Origin: Deroplatys truncata
Taxonomy: Eukaryota > Arthropoda > Insecta > Mantodea > Mantidae
Assembly: GCA_030765065.1 (NCBI GenBank)
Contig: CM060990.1
Coordinates: 6,566,001 to 6,630,000 of the forward strand
Length of the DNA stretch: 64,000 bases
Direction of reading: 5' to 3'
Each line of letters starts with the position of its first letter. The first letter of the stretch is position 1. Shown here piece by piece: positions 43,956-54,784 of this stretch. Below the pieces are notes generated by a model. The model had not been told where the DNA came from. It worked only from the letters and a program-made list of their open reading frames with translations, and did no database searches. The position numbers and the translations under genes are program-made.

Positions 43956-44316
43956 CAGTAGAGCCCCGATTATCTGACTTACATAGGCCGTGGCTGGTCA
44001 GGGAAAGATGACACGAAAAGTAACAAATACAACATTTAAAACTGACAACATGCATTTATTATTTAAAAATTAAATGTGTGTACTAGTATGTACTGTACTC
44101 ATGTATTGTAAATCAATCAATGTTATGCTGTTTCATTTTTGTAACCATTGATTGGTGGCCAGTTGTGTCTAATAATGGCCTGATGGGAGGCAGTATACAA
44201 TAATTTGTGTAGTCCCAGAAGCACAAATGCTGCTTATGTTTGTATGCCCAACAATTTGTGATTCTTTTTATGGATTTCTTTTCTGCCGATCAGGTCGGAT
44301 GACTAGGACTGTACTG
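43956..44316. mobile_element. pogo-type MITE, 361 bp
   Basis: The left end cagtagagccccgattatct and the right end in reverse complement cagtacagtcctagtcatcc match moderately. TA flanks both sides (43954-43955, 44317-44318). There is no coding content. The CAGTA-type start plus TA duplication are typical of non-autonomous pogo/Tigger elements. Confidence 0.65.
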
Positions 44317-44426
44317 TATCTTACCTAGTCAAGGTAAGATTTAATAGTGTTCCTGCTTAGAGCTTCCACATCTCTCTCTCTCACAACCCCCTCCCTTCGT
44401 GTTGTATCAAGTTATAGCTACAGCAG

Positions 44427-45140
44427 CCTGCCCTCCCTCCCCTTACCCACCCCTCCCCTTATCCACCCCTCCCCTAATCCACTCTCCCCTCCCCACCTCA
44501 AACCACACTCCCCCACCTACCCTGTCTTACCCCACCCCACCCTACCCTACTTTACCTTACTCCACCCCACCCTACTCTACCCTACACCACTCCACCTTAC
44601 CTTAACCCACCCTCCCCTCCACACCCTACCCTCCCCCACCCCACCCTATCTTACCTTACCCTACACCACTCCACCCTACCTTAACCAATCCCACCCTCCC
44701 CACCTCAAACCACACTCCCCCACCTACCCTGTCTTACCCCACCCCACCCTACCCTACTTTACCTTACTCCACCCCACCCTACTCTACCCTACACCACTCC
44801 ACCTTACCTTAACCCACCCTCCCCTCCACACCCTACCCTCCCCCACCCCACCCTATCTTACCTTACCTTACTCACTCCACCCTACCCTACACCACTCCAC
44901 CGTACCTTAACCAACCCCACCCTCCCCACCTCAAACCACACTCCCCACCCTACCCTATCTTACCCCACCCTATCTACCTTAACCACCCCACCCTACCCTA
45001 CACCACTCCGCCCTACATTAACCCACCCTGACCTATACCACCCTACCCTATCCTACACCACCCCACCCCACCCTACCCTACAGCACACCACCCCACCTTA
45101 CCCTAAACTACTTTACCTTACTCCACCCCACCTACCCTAC
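44427..45140. repeat. C-rich pentamer minisatellite with ~207-bp higher-order repeat
   Basis: The + strand is almost pure pyrimidine plus A, built from five-base words such as CCACC, CTACC, CTTAC and CCTAC. Superimposed is a long unit beginning cacctcaaaccacactcc that recurs at 44494, 44701 and 44927 (spacings 207 and 226), with very high identity between the first two. The reverse strand is strongly G-rich and could form quadruplexes. Proline- and leucine-rich open frames here are artefacts of the repeat. Confidence 0.9.
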
Positions 45141-46007
45141 GTCCTCTCTTGTGCCACTGTCCCCCTTTTCCTAGGTCTTAACATGTTGAATACTTTTAGA
45201 AGTGGCCCTCTATCTTGAGAGCAAATTGACACACCTGGAAGTAGATGGAGGGGTAAGACATGGGACTATTGTATGAGTAGTGCAAATGCTACTCCCTTTG
45301 ACATTTCCCCTTTCACTTTGCCACCAACAAGCAGCAACAGCAACTGCTGTGTGGATGTCTTCAGTTACTTCTGCTTTGTTGACTTCAGAAATGGGGATTA
45401 GTATTGACGTGTGCAGAAGTTAAGAAACTCTTCAGTGGTAAATGTTTAAGAAGTATAAAGATTGCACACTTCAGTAATATTTTGTGCAAAAGCTAGCAGA
45501 CAATCCTCTACACTAATTTAAAGAGAAAGCCTTGATTTAAGCTAAGATAGTAGTGAGTTTATTCTATGTAACTCATCTTACAGCCTGCAATTACTGCAGT
45601 ATTCTTAGTTTAGTGTACCCATGCAGTAGTAGAGGACTGAGCTGGATTTTCTCCCATGATTAATTTGCAAAATGAAAAGCAAAGGGAATGTATTAAGCTC
45701 ACATTTACTTTTAAAATTTTTAAATTCATGTTATTCTATTTCAACACAATCAGATGATCAAATTCTTGAATGCTCGAATTTCTGATGCCAAAATATTCAT
45801 TATCATTCCCTTGTAATTAATTTATCATATGAAGTCTGCTTGTGTAAACCTTGTATGTGATATTACTAATGGACAATTATCACATGCGTGCAAGTAGCCC
45901 AGCTGATTATTCAATCAATAATACATTTTCTTGTTGCTATAGACATAAATATTAGCTTAAGTTTCGAGTTCTTGTATTTGTTTGAACTTCTGAATTAAAT
46001 GTTTTAG
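45141..46007. other. GBE intron sequence, no recognised feature
   Basis: Unremarkable DNA ending in acceptor aatgttttag (46007). Confidence 0.5.
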
Positions 46008-46256
46008 GGTTATGTGAGCACAAAGCATGAAGATGATAAGGTAATTGTGTTTGAACGAGCTGATCTGCTCTTTGCATTCAACTTCCATCACACTAAAAGT
46101 TTCACTGATTATCGCATGGGAATAGAGATACCAGGAGAATACAAGATTGTCTTATCAACTGATGATCCAGCATTTGGTGGATTCGACAGGGTTGATACAA
46201 AAGTATCACACTTTACGCAGGAAGAAGGTTTTGCAGGAAGAAGGAATTCCTTACAG
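46008..46256 (+). CDS. GBE1: Glycogen branching enzyme (GBE1), exon D
   Basis: This 249-nt, phase-0 exon encodes 83 residues: GYVSTKHEDDKVIVFERADL, LFAFNFHHTKSFTDYRMGIE, then IPGEYKIVLSTDDPAFGGFD and RVDTKVSHFTQEEGFAGRRN to SLQ. It forms most of the C-terminal all-beta domain of GH13 branching enzymes (alpha-amylase C type). KHE.DK.I.FERA.LLF.FNFH and S.TDYR.G are hallmark words. The acceptor is gttttag (46001-46007) and the donor gtgaga (46257). The read-through frame (VRMKYHL then stop) is intronic. It joins to exon E with no phase shift. Confidence 0.97.
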
Positions 46257-46451
46257 GTGAGAATGAAGTACCATTTGTAGAAACTATTTAGATTTTGAAG
46301 ACTGTGGCTGTATCCATGACCATGGATTGTATGTGTGAATGCACCCCCATGGTGATGTCATGTAGAAGTATGCAACTTGGACAGTCATGTTCATCAGATT
46401 CTACAGGACATAGATTTTGTAAATTATTCATAAACTCCTATTATAATTTAA

Positions 46452-48960
46452 CCCTTTGCTGCGCATAGAGTATTAGCTAGTTGTTCTCCAAGCAGAATTG
46501 TGTCCATTTAAATTCTGAGCTGCTACTACAGATGTTAAACTAAAAGTGACTTATATACACGCATAATTATATCTTGTAGTAGCTAAATTAAATTGATTAA
46601 TTAATAACTCATTTAAAATTGATTTGAAGTAAATAAGATTAAATATTATTTCAATAATTTATAACTGCAAACATCAACCCCTTTGTAGACAAACAACACA
46701 TATACATGCACCCCTTTGCAATGCATCTTTATAACTCCGCAATATTAATGGCAATGGAATTTGTTACTTTCAGATATTAAAAACCGGAATAAAATTTACT
46801 ATACTTAAGTAAAATAAATACAATAATTTCTGTAAAATTATTATGGTACTCGCCCTTAAAATGTTTACATCCCTGCCATTATTGCAGTGAAGATATTGCA
46901 GCATCTCCATAACATGTTAGCTAGACTATTCTCTTGCACCATACAAATGTTATATACACACTTAAGATTATTAATGGTTTCATATGTACACCCTTGTATT
47001 AGTTTTGAATTTCCACCCCTTTGCCTCATGATAATTGAGGAAGCACCCAATTTTACACAACGCAATGTCACTCTGTTTGCACTTGTATTGCAACTGTATG
47101 CCACGACCTGATGGTGTTTTCCTTTTCCTCACTATGCACTGAGCACACGATTTCACCCAGCCTTGAATATTTACGAGGGTGTGAAGAGAACTTGGTGCAG
47201 GAGTAGCAGAAGGTAGGCTACGCCAAAATCCCACTCGCGTACGTGATGTGAAGTCTGCGATTAACTGTTGCACTAAATTTTGCCCGTAGTGAAGAAGCCT
47301 ATTGCCATGAGCTGTAGAAGTAAGTCTGTTTGAAATGTCGTATATAATAAAACGATTAACGATAGCAACATTCACTACGAAATGGAACAGGTATTTCCAC
47401 CATTTTTTGAGGGTCGGCCAACACCGTAATATTCCCTCCTTTGGTCTGCCAGATCAATCCCTGCCATATTACGAGTTTGTAGATAATAAAAGAACGTCCC
47501 TGTTATCATGCCAAACAACCGGAGTTACACCTTCATGTTGCAGTTTGCGAGATTCGCCCCTTTTCACTTTCAGTTGTTTTGGCTTTGAAAATTGTTTTGG
47601 CCAGTCTTTCCTTCCAGCACGAGTTGTACCACACACATACATTTTCCTGTCCAAAAGTAATTTCATTAGCTGCATGGAAGTAAAAAAATTATCAAAATAT
47701 ACATGATGCCAAAACCCCGTATATTTTTCACACATGTCTAAAACAACCTGTTCCCCAAGTAGAAGATCGCTGTTTCTCGCCTTTTTTTCCCAGATAGACT
47801 TTACATTCCAATAAATACCCACTTTTACTATCTGCTATACCGCATGTCTTTATCCCCCATTTTGTTGGTTTAGCAGGCATATATTGTTTTCAAAAGAAGC
47901 TTCCTTTGAAGCCTATCATCACTTCGTCAACAGAAAGTTCACGATTTGGTTTGTAGACACTCGCAAACTTTTTGATTATGTCTAAAGCAGGTCGTACTTT
48001 ATACAGATAATCGTAAGAGTCTACCCCTAATCGTGGCCTTGTAGATTCGACATTCAGGTGAAGGTACTGCGATATCTTTTGAAAGCAGAGCAACGTCATT
48101 GCTTGTCTTACAATTGGACAAATGCAAAAATCCCCCAAAAAGTAATCTCTGGTTTCAGGTAAATCCACCATCCCCATATATATCAAAATACCTAAATAGG
48201 TCTGTATCTCCCTTGAATTTGTAACTTCCCATTTTGGATCCGCCTTTTTAGCTTGAATCTGAGCTGCATATTTGTTGGTTTCCTCCGCAATTTTTCCGCA
48301 AAAATTGGAATCTATAAAAAGTTCAAAATAATCTATTTCTGGACTTCCTGTAGGAATAGAATGATTTGCACCTGTAGGGGATGAAAATGTTTCTAACTTA
48401 TTGAAAGTCAAATTGGAGGTCCACTTTGCCGGTACTGCTTTAGTTTTAATTTGTCTTTCACTAGCTTTAGCCCCCTGTTCTGCTACCTGTCTCTCAGCAC
48501 TCTCACTGTCACTTTGTTCCTTATCACTGTCTTCCACTAACTCACCAAACCCAGATTCGTCAGAGCTACTTTCGCGATCTAATTCCTCGTAAACTGCTGC
48601 AAGTATTTCCTCGTCTGTTACCAATACCTTTTCACTACAATGTTTTCTAGACCGTGATGTACTTGGAACAGTCTCCATCGTACTGATATGGCTATAAATG
48701 TGACAGGAAACTGCTTACTTACACAACTGCACCCGGCTGTAAACAGTGCTATTTATGGTTTGGTATTATATTCTGGCTTGCAAAATTGCTGGAACAATGC
48801 AGCAGGAGTATGTTTAGATGGACACAGCTCCTAAAAGCTGAGGTCAGCATTAGCAGAACCTATATGAAATGATAAACACATTTACTACATTCTACTACGC
48901 TATGCGCAGCAGGGCGTTTATCATTTCACTGCGCTTTACTATGCTATGTGTCGCAAAGGG
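46452..48960 (-). mobile_element. piggyBac element, 2.5 kb
   Basis: The left end CCCTTTGCTGCGCATAG and the right end in reverse complement CCCTTTGCGACACATAG are terminal inverted repeats. TTAA flanks both sides (46448-46451, 48961-48964), the piggyBac target. About 45 bp inside the right end lies an inner repeat, ccctgctgcgcatagcg in reverse complement, closely matching the left terminal repeat. piggyBac elements often have such internal repeats. It contains one nearly complete transposase on the minus strand with few lesions, so it is a fairly young insertion in the last GBE intron. Confidence 0.94.
46980..48678 (-). pseudogene. piggyBac transposase, few frame breaks
   Basis: It starts METVPSTSRSRKHC at 48678 and is acidic at the N-terminus. 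The piggyBac domain begins near residue 120 (YFELFIDSNFCGKIAEETN). The first catalytic Asp is in ELSVDEVMIGFKG. A TGA at about 47892 interrupts the KQYMPAKPTKWGIK block, and a base change in an A-run near 47795 shifts the frame. The second Asp is in HHVYFDNFFTS and the third in WHDNRDVLLLST (47480-47500). The C-terminus keeps the cysteine-rich finger (CAQCIVRKRK, YKCKQSDIALCKIGCFLNYH). All three catalytic aspartates remain. About three lesions separate it from a continuous frame of roughly 560 residues. Confidence 0.88.
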
Positions 48961-48964
48961 TTAA

Positions 48965-49544
48965 AAACCTTATTTCTGCATTAAAGAATTTTTGTTTGCC
49001 ATTGTATGCAGTTCCTACATTGTCACCTTATGCCCTCACGTATCTTTGCTTTTAGCTTACATCACATGGCCATCTTTGATTGGCTTGTGCATGTTTCAAT
49101 AAAAGTGGGGCACAATTAAATCATCACCACCTCCCAAAAAGCTCATGAGATATTGTTGTGAACTTTGTTGCTTTGTAGTCATTCCTAATTTGTAAGAATG
49201 CATTTGAAGCATTGTGAAGGTAAAGGGCAAACTCAACAAATGCTTGTTTTAAGTAAAATAACATCTAAATGATTTCATTTGGATGAACTCGACAAAAAAA
49301 GGACTTACAAATAATGTACCTTTTAATTTTTACATTCTATATTGTCCAGCTAATATTTCCATGGATGGAATGTCACTTTTGAAAGAACTGTAAAGATTTG
49401 TCAATCTTGTTTCCCAACAAAAATATCTTCAATAATAGTAAAAGAAAAAAGAAAAAGTTTCTTGCTTAACTTATATCATTGTAATTCTGTTCTTTTTTTA
49501 TTCCATTTATACCTCACCTTTAACTGCAATGGTCATATCGGTGG

Positions 49545-49605
<61 letters not shown>

Positions 49606-50068
49606 CTTCCTCATGTGTTTTGCAATAGCAACCTTAGGGGAAGGGGTGAGTGTGCTTGGAAAACATATAGATGTCTGTGAAAATGGCAAGCTGTTGAGTT
49701 TGACCTTGATACTTGGTCACATTGCTCGGAATCTTGGAGCGGCTTTCTTCAGTCTTTATTATAAACAAAAAATAAGTATATGTTTAATAAAGTTGACTCA
49801 CAAAATTGTTCTGCATGGTTCATAATTCACAATTAAAAAAAGAAGGGAAGGAAAAAAAAAGTAAAAGTTGTGCAATGTTGCATTTGCTGTGTAAATTCGC
49901 AATGCTTAGTTTGCTTTTGTAATGAAATCTGCTAGACAGCTGTTTTAGGCATGCAGAAGACAGTGTCATTTGATACATTTGCAAAACCTTGAAGTTTTCA
50001 CTTCAGAGAGAATGCATATTCCAGTGGTGAGGGCATCTGTTGTGAACAAATATTTAATTACCTTTTAA
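48965..50068. other. GBE intron sequence with (CT)n
   Basis: Apart from the CT repeat at 49545-49602, no supported feature was found. Confidence 0.5.
49545..49602. repeat. (CT)n microsatellite
   Basis: A nearly perfect CT dinucleotide run of about 58 bp. The Ser/Leu and Arg/Glu frames over it are artefacts. Confidence 0.97.
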
Positions 50069-50072
50069 ATAC

Positions 50073-50889
50073 TGTGTCGCAGAGGCTATGGCCCAAGGTT
50101 ATTCGGAGGTTGACACTAGGCAGTCGGAGATAAACAAAGATAAGTTGTGCTCTCGACCGGCATAAGCACCAGAAGTACTATCAGCAAACTGGAATCTTCT
50201 GGAAGTTTCTGCCTGCCTCCAGAACATGTACCAGATGTTCTAGAGTGTTCTGTGGAAGATTCCATTGGCTATATAAGCGAGCGTTCTTGCGAGAGTTAAT
50301 TGAGTCAGCCAGTGAATGATTAAGGAAGACGAGTGTTTCTGCTGCAACATCAAGTGCAGTTCTCTTAGCACGTTGGTGATTGAAAAATTGAGTTTTATTT
50401 ATGGACGCTCTTTAACTACTATGGTTCTTAGCGTCCCATTCTATATTGGGCGTGAAACACCTGTAATTTTGCTCAGAGGCCTCTTTATCAGGCTTGAGGT
50501 TCTTTTACGTGCCGTAAATCTACGACACGGGACCACCGGCTTTACTTCCCTTCCGAAGGAAGCCGTGCTAACGATTTTTACACCCGAAAAAATCCATCGC
50601 CCTCCGCCGGGTTTGAACCCGCGACCTTGGGAACTAGAGGCTAGCACGGTACCACCAGTCCACGGAGGACGACTACGTTGGTGATGACTGCTATGATGTG
50701 CAGTAAGTGTTAATGCGGAGTGAGAGATTGTAGAAGTCTTGTTTGACTCCCCAGTGAATGAACCTGAACTAGTTCACATTAGTGAAGTGACAGTGTGAAC
50801 TAAGTGAAGTCCCAGTGAAAGTTGAACCAAATCAAAACAGTGACATTGAGAACCGAGAGCAGTGACAGTTGAAAAACTGGACAGTCACA
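50073..50889 (+). mobile_element. Solo LTR, family A, copy 2, split by a SINE
   Basis: It starts TGTGTCGCAGAGG and ends GGACAGTCACA, flanked by ATAC (50069-50072, 50890-50893). A TATA box (ggctatataagcg, near 50269) and AGTGAAGTGAC-type words downstream match copies at 7485 and 52868. The SINE at 50381-50674 plus its 11-bp duplication accounts for the extra length. The LTR itself is about 512 bp. No internal retrotransposon sequence is present, so it is a solo LTR. Confidence 0.9.
50381..50674 (-). mobile_element. tRNA-derived SINE, copy 4, full length
   Basis: This is the best-preserved copy. Read on the minus strand it has a tRNA-like head (gtcctccgtggactggtggt as A-box region, ggttcaaaccc as B box), the body with ggcttccttcggaagg, and the tail cataaataaaactcaattt. 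An exact 11-bp duplication, acgttggtgat, flanks it (50370-50380, 50675-50685). It is inserted in the LTR downstream of the TATA box. Confidence 0.93.
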
Positions 50890-50899
50890 ATACATATTG

Positions 50900-51200
50900 C
50901 ACACAAATATTCTATAAAACCTCAGCTGGTAACATCTATTATAAACACCTTGAAACATTAAAATACCCATATCACATTTATTAACAGTTTAAAATCCACA
51001 TATATTTTCTTACTTGGGAAGTTAGAGTGCAGTAATTGATTAATAAATAGAGATGGATTTCAACACATAGCTTCACTACCAAGGTATTTGTATCTAGAAT
51101 ATGTTTCAAAGAGATTTCCCTTCATCCTCAGTTGGCTTAGGCTGTTGTGACTGCTGTTCTTCCTCAGGTGGCAGATGTATGTATTATGTGATTCAGGTTT
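50900..51200 (-). mobile_element. Penelope-type 3' end with decayed hammerhead
   Basis: On the minus strand, CTGAGGA (51131-51125), a stem II (AAGGGA...TCTCTT) and GAAAC (51107-51103) appear in hammerhead order, followed by ATATT in place of ATGTT. The stem I partners no longer pair. Just upstream in this reading lies a Pro/Gln-rich text (PPEEEQQSQQPKPT) like the tail of a Penelope protein before its hammerhead at 20361. No reverse-transcriptase or GIY-YIG remnants were recognised further on. Weak but patterned. Confidence 0.45.
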
Positions 51201-52863
51201 GCACTCCCTGTCTAGTGTGTCTCGAATTCAATGACATTATCTAAAGTGGAGTGCAAAAACTACTAAAGAGTATTCAGACCATGGCTAAAGGGTAACAGAT
51301 AGACCAATAGCAGGTAACAGGAATGCCCCCCAAACACTTGCTGAAAAAACAGGCAAAGTGTTACATTCTGGGTTTATTTAACAAAACTTTTCACAAAATA
51401 TAATATACATTGTTACATGCAGCATGAATTATCAGTCTCATGTTCTTTTGAATAGTACTGCATTACTATGTAAATTTAGTGATTAGAAAAGCAAAATAAT
51501 GTAACATAATTTGTGCTGAAATTGCAGATCCTTTTAACTCTGTATCCCAAAGTCTCCAATGCATGCTAACCTGGTCAGGAAACAATGAACACAAGTATGA
51601 TAAATTCCTCTGAGGCTGTAAATCAGTAAATTACAGAACAAAGCATAAAATAGACTTCAAACACATTAACAATTAAAGTTAAAAATAACAATTTACTAAA
51701 CTGTGGGGAAAAACTAACAATTTTAATAAGCAGCAAAAATTAACAAGTTTACGTAAACTGCCAACAATGTAACAATTACATGAAGCTTATCGAAACAACA
51801 GTTATTTAAAATCATTAAAATTTTCTAAAACAGCCAATGGAATCTGGAAATTACATACATTAAACTCAAATGACCAGGCCACCATTACAACAGCTATTAA
51901 AGTTAAAAAAAACATGAATCCCATCTCTGGCTCTGCAAAGAGTTCCCATTTATAGCATACAGTAGGCTTTTGAACAAATAACAATGGATGGACCATGTGA
52001 AAATTCTTATCACTAACCCTCTAGGAAAATACAAATTTACCAGCTTGCTAAGCCATTCAGAAACTCACCAAACTCAAGATGGGTCCCATAGCACTGGCAA
52101 AGGAGGAACTGTCGATCTGCCATAAACACCCAATGCCAGCTAGAAAAACCAGACACACCTCAAGAGCAGGGAAAATCAAATTGCCAAAGAATTGCAATGC
52201 CACCTGATGGGATCTATTGGAATCATTTAGAGTTCATGAAACAAATTAAATGCAATCAGCACAGGTTCCTTCAATGAATATATTGATGTGCATTATATCT
52301 TATTTGTATTTGCATATGAAAGGTTTTTCCCAAGTTTTAGTCTTTAAGGATTCTTATAAAACAGAATTTCTATTTATTTTACGTGCAATTTTTGTACAAT
52401 TACTGCACTGAACATTTTATGCAATCTAAATTTTATAGCATTGCAAAATTATTACGCTTTGATGCACAAGGGAAAGTTTTATGGGTTTCAATTTGAGGAA
52501 GTTGGCAAGTATGCATAGATAGACTTGCAGCTCTATCATGCCTGCCTGTCACTGGCAGTGAGCAATGGAGTGCTTCTGGCTTGAAAAGCTAGTATTAGTG
52601 CACCAGTTGTAGGAGTGAATGCACATGCTGTCCTACCCTTTATACAAGGACTGATGAAAAGTAATAATCAGACTTCTTAGATCATTGCACTTATTTATTT
52701 AGAATGTATACTATGTTTGGCAAAAGAAATTTAAGCAATTTGTCATATGGATACAATTATATCTGGTGATCCTCGAGTCTTCTGCCATATGTGTGAACAT
52801 ATATTTTCCATGACCAATCCTGTAAACACGTCTTGGCTTTTGTATCATTTGCAGGAGTGCAAT
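51200..52863. other. GBE intron sequence, unrecognised
   Basis: A+T-rich DNA with no recognisable coding or terminal repeats. Parts may belong to the Penelope relic to the left. Confidence 0.4.
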
Positions 52864-52867
52864 ATAT

Positions 52868-53320
52868 TGTGATTTTGTGTAGTTTTCACTGTCACTTCAC
52901 TAATGTGATCTAGTCCAATTTTCCCCTGCTACACTTTTCTGCTTGAAGTAGCCTCTTCTTTGGGTGATTGTCTCTCTAGGGAATCAAACACGAGATGTCT
53001 TTAATCTCTCACAGTAGCATAACTCGTATGTCACAAACTCACTTGTAGAACTGCGCTTGATGTCGCATCAGAAACACTCTCCAACCCACTAACTGGCTCA
53101 CTTGTGAGCACGCTTGCTTATATAGCTGCTAGAATTTTCCAGAGAGTTCTAGAATGTTTGGGAGACAGGGAGAAAGAACATTATCTTGGATAGTGCTGCT
53201 GATATTTATGCTGGGTGAGAGAGCTACTGCATCTACTTAATCTCTATTTAGTAGTATCCAAATGGCAGATTGGTTGGCACCATCCTCCCGATAAGCTTGG
53301 TTCACAGCCACTGCATGACA
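52868..53320 (-). mobile_element. Solo LTR, family A, copy 3
   Basis: On the minus strand it starts TGTCATGCAGTGG and ends AAAATCACA, flanked by ATAT on both sides (52864-52867, 53321-53324). It has the same TATA region (agctatataagc, near 53125) and the same family words (gtgtttctgatgcgacatc, agttcta, cattagtgaagtgacagtg) as the other two copies. It is the most diverged and has lost part of the downstream repeat. Confidence 0.85.
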
Positions 53321-53324
53321 ATAT

Positions 53325-53712
53325 GCTCTACTTCTCTAATTCAATAAAAAGAATTTTATTGTGGTAAGGTTTCAAACTATGTATGTTCATTGTTACTCTT
53401 GCAGATATATGCTTTTCTTCACTCTAATGCTATTTTTTGGGGGAGGGGGGGAAAATGGGTGGTTGCACAGTTGAGGATATGAGCAAAATATCCTAAAAAA
53501 GTGGTAATTGAGCAGGATTGCAAATGCTGATTCAGCTCCCCCACCTCCAGTAAGTTTTATCCAATTGTTTCATTTTGTTAGATTCCTTTACAAACCAAAA
53601 GTTAAACTTTTCTTTAATTTACCGTTCAGAATGTGTACAGTGGATAAAATTGTTGGGCATCTCATGTAATTTCTGAGTCAAAGACTGCCATGCAAGCTAG
53701 GCTTAGAGTTGA
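53325..53712. other. GBE intron sequence, no recognised feature
   Basis: Nothing supported apart from short G-runs near 53440. Confidence 0.45.
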
Positions 53713-54784
53713 GTCTTTATTAGGGATGGGACCTCTTTACAGTCGATACCTTGATACTCTTGATACTCGGTGTTATCAAAGTATGTCTAATACCTTGAGA
53801 TAAACCTTTGATGCTTTTTCGATACTTTTAAATTTTTAAGTTTTGCATGAATGAAAGTTTTTGCATTTCACTTTATGCTAGATAAGGAATGAAAGGAGTC
53901 GAGACTTCACGTTATCCTCACACGTGTCCCCAAAGAGTTGTTGGACTATAATTCTTGATGAACCTTGAGTGGGTGTAGGTGAATTCCATAGACTCTAGTG
54001 TCTAAATGAAAACATGCAAAACAATGGGGAAAGCAGTGGAGATACTCATGTAACATGCAGCGTTAACTGAGTTGTGAATGAAGCTGATTCTGGCACACTA
54101 AATCACATTTATGCATTAGCCTGGCTTGGTGGCTCACTCTCAGCCACTACATTTACCTACTCTGGTGAACAAATTCTGTGAATCCAGCGGAAACAAATCA
54201 GAACTTAAATGTGAGACAATACCGCACATGGAAATAGTTGTTCTTTTCTTCCATCTGTTAGTTTGTGTTTATACAAGTCAAACTCGGGTCACGAGCATAG
54301 CTTCTAGGTATACAGTACGATGAATTTCCAAAATATGGATAGAAAATGCTTTAAAAGAAAGCTTTCAGCACAAAATATAGTTACATAGAAAAGGAAGCAA
54401 AAAAAATAATACTGTATTTACTCCGCTGTAGGACCCCATCACCTATAGTACCCCCTTAATGTTTGAGAGGTAAAATTAAAAATTCAAGGAAATTGACGAA
54501 TTCTTTACTTACGTCAATTTAAATCTGACATTACCTTATTAGCTTCTGTGAGAAGCAAATGATGTGGTAAACTCGGCGACAATTAATCTTTCAAGCTATG
54601 GTCAATCACAGAAGAAGAACAGTAAAGCTAACCCCTTCCTGGTTCCCACCCTTTCGTGTGGCCGCTTAGTTTGCACTTTTTCTACGTGGCCTGTCTTTGT
54701 TTTCGTTGTATACTGTGAGTGTAAAAACTTATAAAATGAATACTGGGAATCACAGGATGAGTTTTACAGCCTCTTTTAAATTAA

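Noticed and set aside
44347..44910. 187-codon Pro/Leu/Thr-rich open frame
   Set aside because: It lies wholly on the C-rich minisatellite. Absence of stops follows from the base composition, and a second frame of the same kind overlaps it.
49462..49825. Ser/Leu and Arg/Glu repeat frames on both strands
   Set aside because: Artefacts of the (CT)n microsatellite at 49545-49602.
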